The notes below the pieces were generated by a model. It was not told the DNA's origin. It saw only the letters and a list, made by a program, of their open reading frames with translations, and did no database searches. A program made the position numbers and the translations under genes. 64,000 bases of DNA from Chrysemys picta bellii. Lineage: Eukaryota > Chordata > Testudines > Emydidae. Every line of letters starts with the position of its first letter. The first letter of the stretch is position 1. Location: contig NC_088795.1 in NCBI RefSeq assembly GCF_011386835.1, positions 121,227,434 through 121,291,433 on the forward strand, read 5' to 3'. Below, piece after piece: positions 43,951 to 56,399 of the stretch.

Positions 43951-46227
43951 ATTGGACAAGATGTTAAGTATCGCCTGCAAATTATTGAGCATAATTAGAG
44001 GCAATCAATAATGAAGAAGAGAATATTTTAATATGGTGCCGTTCATTCATAGTGCACCCAAGAATATACATGGATTGAGAGCAATTTCTTGTTTTTTTTT
44101 TCTGAAAAACTTTGTCCCATTATAACTTCATATGCAAAAAATAAAAACAAAAGAACTTGATAAAACGGATGAATTACACATTTTTTGTAGCCTAAAAATG
44201 TCTCCTGGTTAACACATAGTTCTCCTCTCTTTCCAACATATTGATTCTAAACTCATCTTTTTTATTTTTGCTGCTTACATCATGAGTCAGCACCTGCTTT
44301 ATTACCAGAAAGGGTGGATTGCACTTGTCATTTAATGTCGACTCACCGGTTTGGAAAGGCAGGGCATATGCTTAGTCACTCAACCTCAATCTTGCTGAGT
44401 GTGTGGGACAGTGATATAAAGTGAGAAAAAGGAAACTGAGGTTGCCGCAGAGTGGCTAGCCCTAAGCATTGCTGAAAAGGAACAGAACCAGCTCTCACTT
44501 GAAGGAGAAAGGGGCTATGACTATGATCGGGTGACTTGTCTTTCAAACATATAGAACATAATTTTCAAAAATGTAAATTGTTTTATTGTAAATGCAAATG
44601 TCATGTGTTGTATAATATACAGGATTGTGTCACTCCGTGAATTAAGAAGGAAAATAAAAAGTGCTTACAACACATTAGCCTGGAATATTCCAAGTTAGGT
44701 GTCCAGCTTCCACTGATCTCAGCCTTAGGCAATAAACTATACTGTTTATTAGATTGCAGCTGTTTCTTGTACAGTATCGAATATCGCTGCCTGCTATAAT
44801 TGTACTGTTGACCTTTGACTCCTGAATGGTTCTTGGGAGGTCCATGACTAGGATCAAACTATCATCTATATGTTAGGAAAAGTTAAAAGTAGTACTAAAA
44901 ACAATTAAAGCTATAACCCAAGTAGGGGAAAATATAATGCAATAGTATTTGAAATAAACTTTGCAATAAGCTTGAGGCTTCATAGGGCCTCATGGTTTAT
45001 ATAAGGCCTAAATAGACAGCCTAAGTGTTTGACTTAAGGTTATAAGATTTTGCAATATGTATCTGGTGATGAACACACAAACAACAAAATAACACACTGC
45101 GTTTAAATTAGCAGATTTTTAGGGGCTTTTTGGTACATGTAACCCTGGAGTTTATGTGCCAAAACCATTGGGAAATATATTGATGTAATTAGCTGATGCC
45201 AGCAGTCAGAACTCTAATTATGGTCCCCCAGAATAATAAACATGGGCAAGAGGTTGAGACCTAATCAAATATAGTCCTAGATGTATGGGGATGTAATGAA
45301 AAAAGGTTATAAAAGCTTGTCAGAACAACCCCTAATTGGGATGACAGGACAGTGGAAACCGTACCATCATTTCCATATATGGTGCTTTTCCACTTCCTGT
45401 TCTTTCCATTTTCACTTCTGATGATCTCCATAACGCTGTGATTATGCACAATGCAGGGGATCATTTTGCTATGCTTACCTTAATTTTCTATAATTGCTAT
45501 TATATGTGTATGTATTTAAGTACTAAATAAAGTTTTCACGTCTCTATATACATGACTCACCAATCTCATTTCCAATAACAAATAGTCAAGTAGCCGCCTG
45601 AATAAAAGAACCTGTTATTAGTGACTTATGCATTTTGCATCCTAAGTTAGTTAAAGGCACAGTGTATCACATCTTATTATTTGCAGATTCTGAATAAGTA
45701 AATGATCAGATCTGAAGGCTTAAAGTTTGGAAAGGTATTTTCTCCAAAAAGTACAATAAGCTTATCACTTTTTACCTACTACCTGGTTTCTATGAAAATT
45801 AATATATGTAGTAATTGAATGGGCATCTCCTCTAGAATCCTGTTTGTATCTTGATCACTGATTTTTAATGTTAACAATTTTTAAATGTAATTACAATGCT
45901 ACATAACCCTAAAATTAGTAACTTTCATGAACATCCAGGTTTTAGAATGCCACTTGCAAAATAATTTGAGTGCAATAACATTTATATGCCCTTAAATCAT
46001 GTACAATATCTTATACAAAATAGCTTACAGAACTGGCTGTTATAATCTCTACTAGGCTTAGCTAAGTATATGTAAAGAGACTATTTCGTGTAAATTTTCT
46101 GGTTTAAGGGCCTAAAGATGTGACTGGCCAATATATTATCAATATATTATCCAAAAAATGTAAGTTTTTGGGGGCAGGGACTATAAACTTTTCTGCATTG
46201 GTTCAGTACCAATCACATTTTGGTGCT
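43951..46227. other. intergenic; possible LTR-like promoter/polyA pair
   Basis: AT-rich and without a gene. One stretch has a TATA-like TTATAAAAG at 45307-45315 and an AATAAA at 45526-45531 about 220 bp later, a spacing seen in LTRs, but no bounded ends or target duplication were found. The rest is featureless by eye. Confidence 0.35.
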
Positions 46228-46388
46228 ACTGGAATAATAATAGCAACAACAGTAATAATTCATTATCTATACTACAGTAGTGCCTGTCACTTCAATCCGA
46301 ATCAGGGCCTCATTGTAATAGGTGTAGGTTCGGGTAGATTTAGATTGAAAGATAGTCTCTGCCCAAAGATTTTACAATTTAAATATAA
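46228..46388 (+). repeat. ancient LINE-like fragment
   Basis: Plus-oriented copy of the family at 42797: ataatagcaacaacagtaat, then actacagtagtgcctgtcac, gggcctcattgtaatagg and agatagtctctgcccaaaga. The order agrees with the other copies, though divergence is high. Confidence 0.4.
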
Positions 46389-46499
46389 GACAAGACACAA
46401 CAAGTTGCTTAAACTAACAAAAGGAGGAATGGGGAAGAGTTTGAGATTAACAGTGACAAAAGAATGCAGCACCACAGAGTAGGCAGGTCAGCCTGATTG

Positions 46500-46950
46500 T
46501 TTCTGAAGAGAGCTGGCTGGCAAAAAATTTCAGTTTTCAAAACATGTTGAGGTTTTGAAATGTGTTTTTGTTCCCACTGGAATGAAAACAAGACCTTTCA
46601 AAAATGTTGTGCCAGTCTGGCCGGGGGAAAGACGAGCAGGTTGAAGTCCCTATAGTCTGGTGGTTAGGGCCCCAGCCTGGAAAGTGCAAGACCAAGGTCA
46701 AATCCCTGTGCTGCCTGATTCAGAGCAGAGTTTATATGCCAGATCACTCTGAAGCAGGCCCTCAAACCTCTCTCCTCTCAGACCTGAACCCAAGTACCTT
46801 AATCACTGGGCTCGAAAGAGTCTCACTCTCCAGCTACAGATACCTTCCCAAAATTTTTTTATTTGTTTCGTTTTACACAGGACGAAGTCTGCAAAACATT
46901 TCAGTTTCGAGGACACTTTTTTCCATCAAAAACTTTTTGAAGAGCTCTAT
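46500..46950 (+). repeat. SINE-like repeat with tRNA-like boxes
   Basis: The central part reads TAGTCTGGTGGTTAGGGC (about 46651-46668), like a tRNA A box, and GGTCAAATCCC (about 46696-46706), like a B box (GGTTCRANYCC) lacking one T. These are flanked by T/A-rich stretches with ttttcaaaacatg and tcgttttacac. It is not a functional tRNA: no acceptor or anticodon stem could be built. A diverged partner lies at 30355-30599. Family not identified. Confidence 0.45.
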
Positions 46951-48739
46951 TTCTGAATCAGTTACATTTTCTCTTTCTTTTTGATAGCCATAGGAACCAA
47001 AACCTAGCTGCAGTTTCAGTATTCTTCTGAATACAGATGGTAGAGCTAAACAGTCCTAGAAGACCTTTGTCTAGTGTTGTCTCACATGAGAAAATGGGAA
47101 CAGTGATTTTTCACTTGCCTGTCTTGCCACATAGAATTTTCATAACCCTTTTTGATATGATAAAGGTGTGCACTGGCTGCTGCTGCTGGATATGTGGTTA
47201 CAGAAATCCAGATCCAGAGCTGGTGCTCTGTTAATGAAAATGACTGTGCAATCCAGACACAAGGGCTAAATGTGACCTGCAAAGGGGCAACAAATGAATT
47301 TCACAATTCATAATCAATCAATAATTTACCAGTTTGTTTCAATATAAATTACAAAAGCTGCTCTATGAGACAACTCAGACAAGAGACCTTTTCAAGAGTC
47401 AGATCAGTATAAAGTTAAGTAAGTGAAGAAACCCCTTGCTGAAAATAAACTAAATCATAATGAGTTTCTCAACAAAGTAAGGTCAAATAAGCCACACAGT
47501 ATTTTTTCTGGGGCTGTGATTGGTTAGTGGAAACCATTTTGACTCAGTTGGTCAGAGGAAGTGACTGTATTGTATGTGATCTCCCTCAGCCGGTTCAAAC
47601 AAAATGTTGGTGATCACAGGAGAGAAGAGCCATGTGGTGTTTCTTCTTTTAGTGTGTATGAGAGGGTCATTATTGACCCTGATGACCAAGAATTGAAGAG
47701 GCAATCCCCACATAGACACCAAATGGGAAAGAGGCTGGAGGAGGGCACAAGGTTAACTGTTCACCTAGTCCTTCCCCTCAATAAAACAGTACTAGCTATG
47801 TGTGGAGGGGCTCAAAGGGGTGGGAGATCTGTCCCAGGAGCTTATATCTAGATAGATTGCTATAAGTAAACTTGTTGAATAGGAACTGTATGAGAACAGA
47901 AGATCATGTGGCCTCCATAGATTTTCTAAGGGGCTCTGCACAAAAGCTTACTAACCCCAGCAACATTACCTTTTGGGTGGATTCATGGCACAGCTGGTGC
48001 GGGGAGTCCACCCACTCTCCACAAATAGAGCCCTAGACCAAAGCTGGGACGTTAGCAGAATCCGAGGGAAGGAACAATGCTGCTGCAAAACACGTTCCCG
48101 GCTTCTTGCTTCCTGGCAAGGGTTTCAGTTTCTCCTTCTGCAGTAATGGAGGGGATGACTTGGGCCTGTATTGTTGTTAGCACTATTATTGTTCCTAGGC
48201 AACATCACACAATGTGTTGGAACCAAGGCACAGTAGCTTGTTATAGAGTGTCAGCCTTAACCTGGCATTTCCTTGTTTTTCTTTCTTTACTGTAATGGAT
48301 GGAGTTTTTGTAAAAAAAAACTGCTCAGTGAAACATACCGGGAAAGGTGCATGACCATAGTGATTTCTGAAACAGCTGTGCATACACAATAGCCACTGTT
48401 TAAATTTAAATGCCTTGGCCACTTAGAGCATTTGTATGAAAGTAGCACATTATAGACTGATTTATTGCTTGCCAATCCCATTTTTTTAAACTGACGTCAT
48501 TTCTGAGTTGGAACCTTCCCATGAGAATGTGTTCATGTACGTGTGAGAGCAGGTCAGTGGGTGGGCTGGAGGAGGATGATGGGAGAAAATACTTAGGTAT
48601 CACAAGAAAGATTTAGGTTGAAAATAGCTCACTATTTCTCTCATGAAGCAGATAATGCCAGTTGCTTACCTTCACCAACAGAGGCTGCACCTATTAGTGG
48701 GTGTGTGAAAAAAACATTCTACAGTGATTAGTGAGAGGA
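46951..48739. other. intergenic, nothing recognised
   Basis: No gene or bounded repeat was recognised. Confidence 0.4.
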
Positions 48740-48747
48740 AGGCAAGC

Positions 48748-49381
48748 CAGGGGCAATGGATTTTTCCTAATGGGGGGGTGGTGGGATGAGGCCCCACCCC
48801 TGCCCCTCCTCTTCCTCTCATGGCCCCGTCCCCTGGCCAAGCAGGAATCTGGAGTCGGGCCAGGGATCCCAGGCTCCTCCACCTACCTGGGGTGGAGGGG
48901 CCTAAGAGCACCCCCAGCCCATGTCCTCACCCCTGGGGTTCCTGCCCAGGGCAGGTGGAGGGTCTGCAGCTCCCCACAGCAGCCAGCGTGGCTCTTACCC
49001 TGACCGGCTCCAGCTTCCAGCCTGGCCGGGGGGACGGGCCTCAGGGGCCTTGGGAGCTGAATAGCTGCAGCCAGGCCATGATAAGAGAGCCACCTGTGCA
49101 GCTGTGGGGAACCGCGGACTCTTCACCTGCCCTGGGCAGGGGGACCCAGGGGCAGGGACACGAGCCAGGGGCTGCTTTTGGGCACCCCTGCATCAGGCAA
49201 GTGGAGGGTCTGCAGCTCCGGACTCCCTGGGCTGCTCTTACCCGGGCCAGGCTCCAGCTTTCAGCCTGGCCAGGGGGCAGGGCCTCAGGGGAGAAGAGGA
49301 GGGGCAGGGGGCTGGATTGTTCACTTTCAAAAGTGGGAGGGCCATGGTCCCTTGCTCCCCCCCCCCGTTCCAGCACCTCTG
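48748..49381. mobile_element. hAT-type nonautonomous element
   Basis: 634 bp flanked by the perfect 8-bp duplication AGGCAAGC (48740-48747 and 49382-49389). The left end is CAGGGGCAATGGA; the right end GTTCCAGCACCTCTG is, in reverse complement, CAGAGGTGCTGGAAC, a loosely matching hAT-style terminus. The interior is GC-rich with repeated gtggagggtctgcagctcc and ccaggctccagctttcagcc segments (partial internal duplication). Open frames there do not resemble any protein. Confidence 0.78.
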
Positions 49382-49451
49382 AGGCAAGCTATAATTAGAG
49401 GGCTCAAGCAAATGCTTTCCTGGACATACCTCTGCAAGACTAAAACATGAT

Positions 49452-49542
49452 TCATAGATTCATAGACTCTAGGACTGGAAGGGACCTCGAGAGATCATCG
49501 AGTCCAGTCCCCTGCCCTCATGGCAGGACCAAATACTGTCTA
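49452..49542 (-). repeat. CR1 3' tail fragment
   Basis: Minus-oriented CR1 end nearly identical to the tail of the copy at 40413: catagattcatagactctag then gactggaagggacctcgag and a tcatggcaggaccaaatac stretch. Only about 90 bp remain. Confidence 0.8.
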
Positions 49543-49624
49543 CTGTGAGGGTTAAAGGAGGCGAAAAAGCAACCTGGTTAATTCTGTACATTGAGGGATA
49601 GTGATTTCATTGGCCTGAATATGC

Positions 49625-49725
49625 TCTAGGAATTATTTGGGGGAATTTCTGTGGCCTGTATAATACAGGAGGCCAAACTAGATGATCACAGTGGTCCCTT
49701 CTGGCCTTGGAATCTAGGAATGAAG
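49625..49725 (+). repeat. CR1-like 3' fragment
   Basis: Plus-oriented: aatttctgtggcctgtataa, then acaggaggccaaactagatg, atcacagtggtcccttctgg. It has the wording common to CR1-family 3' ends, with an eroded tail. Confidence 0.65.
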
Positions 49726-49870
49726 AGGGCTAGATGACAACACTTATGCCACTGCCCAGCACAGGGGGCTGTACAGAGCTGCACTGACCCGGTATGACAC
49801 CAAAGAAATAGTGCCATCAGCTCTACCCATGAGGCCTATGTCACTGGTGTGCTGGCCTCACTCTAATACC

Positions 49871-50063
49871 CAGGGCCGGCTCCAGGCACCAGCTCAGCAA
49901 GCAGGTGCTTGGGGCAGCCAACAGAAAGGCGTGACACGTCCAGATCTTCAGCGGCGGGTCCTTCAGTCCCTCTCAGAGGGAAGGACCTGCTACCGAAGTG
50001 CCGCCAATTGCGGCTTTTTTTTTTCCGCCACTTGGGGCGGCAAAAATGCTGGAGCTGACCTAG
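49871..50063. mobile_element. hAT-type MITE
   Basis: 193 bp with inverted ends CAGGGCCGGCTCCAG (49871-49885) and CTGGAGCTGACCTAG (50049-50063), flanked by the perfect 8-bp duplication CTAATACC (49863-49870 and 50064-50071). The interior includes a T run and a cttggggcggcaaaa segment. It has no coding capacity. Confidence 0.82.
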
Positions 50064-50071
50064 CTAATACC

Positions 50072-51945
50072 TCTTCTTCTTTTTCCCACCTCTGCTTTGC
50101 CCGTGTTCAGAAATACTAATATTGTGAGAAGCCCTGGAACAGTTGTGCAGTGGGGGAAGGTGCAAAGGCCTCTGCCAACATGCCCCTTAGAACTGAAAAT
50201 CCAGGGGGTGGATCTTTCTCTGTGCTTTGTCCAGTGCAAAGCTCACTACATGTTCTGAACTGCATTCTATGTTTACAGGTGTGTTCTTTACAACACAGCC
50301 TTGCACTACAAGTCTGGTTCTACTTTCATTTACACTGGTTTGGTTTTCTACAACTCCATTGACTTTAATGCAGTTACTCCTGATTTACACTAGCACAATG
50401 AAAGCAGAACGGTGTGGTTTATGCCGAGAATTTAGGGCAGTCTGTAATAAGAGAAGATCAGAAATGTGGATATCTGAAGTCAAACCCAGAAACTGACTCC
50501 ATTAGTAGCAGTTCTGTTTTGGTGATTTTCTTAGCATGGACATGTATAAAAACGGAAGACCAACAAATTCCGAAGTGTGTGTAGCAAGGAATGCAGCTAG
50601 ACAGCTGTCAATTATGTGGTTGCCAAAAGCTTTGGTTGCATGACAAGACTGCCAGTGATAGAATAAACTGAATATACAATCAGACCACCTTAAGCATCTG
50701 ACCAGAGATTATTCTGTGAGGCAGCCCATTTGCAAGGCGGCCATGTCCCTTTCAGATTTGCCATGATGATGATGATGTAGTCAGATAGGAGTTCATAGGC
50801 TGCTTCTTCATATTCCAGCTCCTGGAACGCTCTACAGTAAATAAATTGTCTCAGCAGTTTCAGAAAATGCCACTTAATGTTTGCTGGCTCCTGGGAGTGC
50901 TAACCATTGTCACATTCATTGAAAAATACAAAAATACAAAAAGAAAAGTAGACCCCCGGGAATGTCATCAGCATGCCTGCAGTCACAATAGTTTTATTAC
51001 AAGCTGGGACAGTACAAAGCTGTTAGCATGAACTATTGTATTTCTGTGCTGTGGTGGCAGAAAAATGGTGTGAAAGAGGGATATTAATATATTCCTATCT
51101 GATTTAAACAAATCAATATGAGGCACCTAGGAACTACAGAATTGGCACGATTGAGAGCCAGAAAGAAGGAAGGAAAGCTACATATTCTCTACTTTCAGCT
51201 TATAATACCTACTGAATCTCAGGGAAATTCCTTGATCATTCTATTTTTTCTTCACTATTACAGTATCACTTAACTTTGTAAAGTAATGACCTCCAGTTAA
51301 AGAACTAATTCTGCTGTCTTGGACACTATTGTAAACCAGGGGTAATGACAGTGTAAAGCTGGCATGAGATAAGAATCAGGCCCTCTATATCAAATAATAC
51401 ACATTTTACTTGGATTTTTCTTTATTTTAGCTTTTCTGCCAACTCAATGAAATGGACACTTTGGCAAATAACAGGATGTTATTGAATGATTTAGGCGCCA
51501 AAATTAGTTCAGTTTGCCTATGTTAAAAAATCTAATAATTCATTATTTTTATATTTTGTCTCCCCAGAGCACATCAGTATAATATCTGAGTTTCCCAGGT
51601 AAATTCAGTCTGCATGGCAAGTTGCCTAGTGGACTTCATGAATTTTCTGTTCTTCTCCTTTCCCTGTTAGAGAAGACTGTTTCTTAGAATATATGTGTAT
51701 GTTCTTCTGCTTCTCTTCTTCCTATCCTATGCTGGGGTTTGCAAGAGAGAACAGTGTAGAGGTCTTACACTGTCTACGCGACATGAGGAATATCTTTACA
51801 ATGAGGCTATTCCCCAGGTACTAAATCTGCCGTTTGTGGGCTGGAGTGCAAGGTAAAGGAATTGCATTAGACTGATGAATAAGGCTTATGGATTTTCTAC
51901 TGCAGTTGCTGATGTGTTAATTAGCATACCATTATCATTATGTAT
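50072..51945. other. intergenic, nothing recognised
   Basis: No gene was seen. There is a short GAT run at about 50764-50778. Nothing else is bounded. Confidence 0.4.
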
Positions 51946-52074
51946 CGTATTGCTATTTATTTGATTATTTCATATTTCTATATAGCATTAGAGGTATGCA
52001 TAGTACTTTACCTAGCAGATAAGGACACACTGCTTGCCCCAAACAGCCTACAATCCAAATCAGTCATGATGAAA
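51946..52074 (+). repeat. ancient LINE-like fragment
   Basis: Copy of the 42797 family: attgctatttatttgattat, then a tagcattagaggtatgcata stretch and actgcttgccccaaacagcc. Confidence 0.4.
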
Positions 52075-52442
52075 CAGGACACTGGAATAGAGGAAGGAAT
52101 ACATAGAACAAGGCTCTGCTGCTGCTTGGGTGGGATTGTGCAAATTAAGCTAGCAATGCTAATGCTGTAGCACTAATTAAAACCAGTGATACGATACCAA
52201 CATGCCTTGTTATAATGGCGGTGATGAGGATTACATGACATTCATGTCTGTCCATTGATAAGTGCACTGAGACCACTACATCATTCTACATTTGAAAACC
52301 AGTCACATGGTTACGACTTTTGCTCACTCCTGACCTGGGCCATATTTAAACCAGTGACCTATAGGTTAAAGGTACTGTTCTCACTAACAGTCTCCTGAGT
52401 CATTCCATTTCATGATACAGTTCATTTAATTTAACCCTGCCA

Positions 52443-52446
52443 ATGA

Positions 52447-52534
<88 letters not shown>

Positions 52535-52538
52535 AAAA
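52443..52538. repeat. GAAA microsatellite
   Basis: A nearly uninterrupted run of about 23 GAAA units. It explains the long Phe/Leu/Ser-repeat open frame on the minus strand, which is not a gene. The length is likely to vary between individuals. Confidence 0.95.
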
Positions 52539-52540
52539 GA

Positions 52541-52999
52541 ATTTGCAAGGAAGTGAAAAGTTTCCCCTCCGTCCTCATCCCTGCCTATACGTGCACATAA
52601 TTTGATGCAATTTGTCTGAGGTCTTCTTCCTGTTTCACTGTCCTTCATTAAAAATAGAAGCAAATTGAATGCATTCCTAGCTATTGCAAAATGCACAGAT
52701 TACAGCTACATTATGTTCAGCTGTGATCTATATTGGAATTTTGCATGACACATCTCTCCTGGTGTGAAACTCAAAGAGAATTTGAATCATCCCTTATTCC
52801 TTTCCAATTAATGCAGTCCATTAACACTAAATCAAATAAAATGTAGTCAATATTTAGAATGGACTAGTGTGAAGATTTAAGAATGTATGCATCCATTAAA
52901 AGAAAAAGAACAAAGTAATTATCTGATTTGTGTCTACTGGATGGTATCTACTTTTAAGGAATAATTAATTATAAACAACTTGTTCTTATTTATGATTTG
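52541..52999. other. intergenic, nothing recognised
   Basis: No gene was recognised. Confidence 0.35.
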
Positions 53000-53075
53000 T
53001 ATTACAGTACTCCACAGAGACCCCAGTGAAGACTGGGGCCCATTGTGCTCAGTGCTGAACAAACATACAGTAAGG
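53000..53075 (+). repeat. ancient LINE-like fragment
   Basis: The text ttgtattacagtactccaca, gagaccccagtgaagactgg and gcccattgtgctcagtgctg matches the same old family as 42797 and 51946. Confidence 0.45.
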
Positions 53076-53197
53076 GCCTGATCCTGCTAACACTTGTTTT
53101 ACTTAACTCACATGAGTAGTTCTGTCAATTTTAAATGCGACTGTTTACATGCATAAATTGAAGCATGTGCATAAGTCTCTGCAGGATTAGGGCCTAA

Positions 53198-53443
53198 GGG
53201 CATGTCTACACTTACCGGGGGATCGACACTGCGGTGATCGATGGACCTGGGGTCGATTTAGTGGGTCTAGTGAAGACCCACTAAATCAACCTCAGATCAC
53301 TCTCCCGTCAACTCCAGTACTCCACCGGAGTAAGGGAAGTAGAAGGGAGAGCATCTCCCATTGATGCAGCATGTTGTAGACCCTGCAGTAAGTTGACCTA
53401 AGCTATGTCGACTCCAGCTATGTTATTCACATAGTGTAGTTAA
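53198..53443. mobile_element. MITE with GGGCATGTCTACACT terminus
   Basis: It begins GGGCATGTCTACACTTACC and shares the interior of the 27383 copy (gtcgattta, tactccaccggag and ttgacctaagctatgtcga). The right end is shortened to a GTGTAGTT stub. GGCCTAAG borders it on both sides (53191-53198 and 53444-53451), overlapping the first G of the element, which may be its target duplication. Confidence 0.6.
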
Positions 53444-53451
53444 GGCCTAAG

Positions 53452-54233
53452 AGACCATCCTTATCCCAAACAACCTCCAGTCTCTTTCCAGTTATATTCA
53501 TGTGAGTTAACAATTGGCATTGATAAAAATTATTTAAATATAATCTTCTGGGTTTAGTTTTATGTTTGTGTCTGAGTATCTGTGTGTAAGGAAACTGTAA
53601 CAAAACTAGGAAGCCCATCATAAAACTGCAATAAATACCTTTAGGAAATTATGTGAACAGAATTTTTCAGAGGTTGTAAAGTAGGGAAAATGAGCAACAG
53701 TCTCAGGCCTTTGAGAGGGACACAGAGAGAGAGGTGTGGGTTCAAAGAACACAAACACGCTGAAATATTGCAGGGTGGGTCAGAGAAAAGACATTCTGAA
53801 TAGAGTATGGGTTTGGTTAGTGTGACCCTTGTCTTATGGTGGTACATGTGTGCATGAATCAGAAGTGAAGTGGAATGAATATTGTAGTGACTGGTGTGAA
53901 TGTATTAATATAGACAGTCCAATATAAGGCAGAAATGTATACACTTGCTTAACTTTACACACTGTGAGCAAGCCCACAAAAGTCAAAGGGTGAAATCCTA
54001 GCCCATTTACAAAACTTGCATTGATCTCTCTGGGGCGAGGATTTCACCCAAAGGGACTCATAAAGTTAAGTACATGCATAAGTCTTTGCAAGGTGGAGAC
54101 ATACGTATCTAACAAGAACTCTGATTTCTTTGTTTTACTTCCTGCTTCTGTTCCCATTTTTTCCAGCTTGTTTTAATTTATTCATCTCTTTGCCAGTATA
54201 TAGAAACAATCCATTCTTCCTCTGAAAAGTTTG
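53452..54233. other. intergenic, nothing recognised
   Basis: No gene was recognised. Confidence 0.35.
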
Positions 54234-54241
54234 TTTTAGAG

Positions 54242-54587
54242 CAGTGATACTCAGACTGAGGCTTAGGAACCGCAAGGGGCTCTTTAATGTATCTCCCGCT
54301 GCTCTTTGCGGCACATGATATTAAAAATCTGTGTGATTTAATTATTAACCAGTCTAAGTCATTAACCAAAAAGGAGGCTTTTACTATGTTATTAACCAAC
54401 TTCAGTTGATAAAGTAATAACACTTGGTTCAGTCCTTCTGCTGTGAGAATATTTTCCTGTCATACTGTTTAAATATGAGAATATAGTACCATATTAAATG
54501 AAACAATGGATTCACACTACTGTGGCTCTTTTGGGTAATGTTGATCACTAATTTGGGTCCTGAACCACTGAGGTCTGAGTATCACTG
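54242..54587. mobile_element. hAT-type MITE
   Basis: 346 bp with perfect 15-bp inverted ends CAGTGATACTCAGAC (54242-54256) and GTCTGAGTATCACTG (54573-54587). The 8-bp flanks TTTTAGAG and CTTTAGAC agree at six of eight positions, consistent with an old hAT duplication. It is AT-rich inside and noncoding. Confidence 0.8.
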
Positions 54588-54595
54588 CTTTAGAC

Positions 54596-56399
54596 AAAAG
54601 GTTTTAGGGGGAAATTTTCAAAAACTGTGTAGACACATGATTATATATCTATAGCCGTCCTTCCACCTTCTCAACTCCTCCATTTGGAACTGACAGAAAA
54701 GGGCTGCTCTTGAAGATGTTGTAGGAGAGTGTTATACATATATATAGTTGGCCTTGTCATAATTAAAAGTTAGAGCTGCTTCACTTCACAATACTAAACA
54801 GGAGGTCACTAACATCAGGTGTCAGACATTTACAAGCCCCCTACTCTTCCAATATTACTAAATGGAATGGGGGGTCATGGCTAACCCCAGCTAGATGGGA
54901 GTGGAGTCCTGGAGAGGTCTTGGTGTGGAAAAAGGGATCATGATATGTAATAAGTTGAGAACCACTGCTCTTCATGGATACACAAGGCTCTTTAAATGAT
55001 GGTTCTTTCCCTGCAGGCCCTCTACCAGCTCTGGCTTTGAGTGGCCCCCTGAAGCTACAGATTTAGAAGCCCAACTCACAGGCTGTGCAGCAAAGGTGTT
55101 CATGTTATTCTCTCTCTTTCATAGGATTTTTTGAAACATTGATATGAATTTACAACTATATTGACAGTCAGATTTATTCACCATTTTGTGACTTGGGAAG
55201 TGACACCTTACTAATGAGAGAAAACATTCATCCTACTTCAGTGTTGTCCTCAGGTATAACACAGCACACATTTCCAGATAACACACTTCATGCTACCCTG
55301 CTCTGTGCTTTCATTAAAACATAAAACCTTACCATGGCAACCCTTTCAATTAGAACCTGTTCCAAACCCCACAGAAATCAATGGAAAGATTCCTGTTGAC
55401 TTCCATGGGCTTTAGATCAGGCCCTTAAAGAGCATTTTAAAAATAACATTATTCCTACTGTGGGAACATGTACTTTACAAGTCTACATTGTGTAATTGCA
55501 TATGTATTGCACCATCTTCTTAGGATCATAATGCTCATTTTTGGTGGCAAGCAAGCTCTCTCTCTTCTTTCTTCCTTTCAGCACTGGAGATCAACTGAAA
55601 AATGTGACAGTGGTTAGACCTGGCAATTTATTTCTGTGCCACTGTTTTGATGCAACAAAATAAATGCATTTCTTTCTTATGTAAGGATAAGGCTTGTGGT
55701 GTCTCTGTGTGATCAACCTTTTGTGAAGCATGTAGGGACAGTCTCTGTCCACGTCATTTCTGCCAATAACCCCCAAACTTTCCCTAAAGTACTGTGGGTC
55801 TTCCTTAAGTATGCCTTTTAAAATCTTGTTCGGCTCTCCCCTGTGACTATTAGATGAAAGAAAAAGAACGGAGTCTTCTAACTATGAAAATATTTTCCCT
55901 ATCGACTAACAGTTTGATTTGAAAATGGTTTCAGAGAGACCTTAGGTGTCTACTGAAAGTGCTATCAGAGCCTTGGGCCTGTCACTTCCTTAGCCAACAG
56001 TGTCTACAGGTTTAATAGAAGGGTTAGTCCAGAGGTAGCGGGGCTCAGGTTGTACGGTACATTAACACTCCCCACTGCTGGATTTCTTTGTTCTGGTGAT
56101 GACCCATGGGAAATTATGCCCGTCCCTGAATGCTGCCTGCATTTGTAGGCTCTTTGAGGAGGTAGGGGAAATGGTGCCAGAGAAGACATCACTCAAAACG
56201 AGCAGGGGAAACCTGCTCTGGTACATGAGGGCCAAGTTGGCTACAGCCACATCCCCCTCCCAAACACTAATAAATGAAATAACCCCCTCCCCCCCACAGT
56301 CATCATAACTACTAGGATACTGGCGTGTCTTGCAAAACACCAGGCACCTTGCCGGTGATGAATGAGCATTATTAATCGCTAAAGGATTAATAACTAATT
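54596..56399. other. intergenic upstream of GPR78
   Basis: No exon was recognised. A gttgagaaccactg at about 54954-54967 looks like one terminus of a decayed hAT MITE. A saatggaa/ccatgggctt pair at about 55372-55410 belongs to the recurring tcaatggg-type repeat. Distal regulatory elements cannot be judged from sequence alone. Confidence 0.35.

Noticed and set aside
46645..46710. Functional tRNA gene
   Set aside because: A- and B-box-like words exist, but no cloverleaf stems could be drawn and the B box lacks a base. SINE-like is the better reading.
48672..49450. Open frames up to 192 codons on both strands
   Set aside because: They are contained in the GC-rich hAT element with perfect 8-bp duplication. 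The translations are low-complexity Gly/Pro/Arg-rich without motifs.
52400..52696. 98-codon minus-strand frame with FLS repeats
   Set aside because: It is translation of the GAAA microsatellite.
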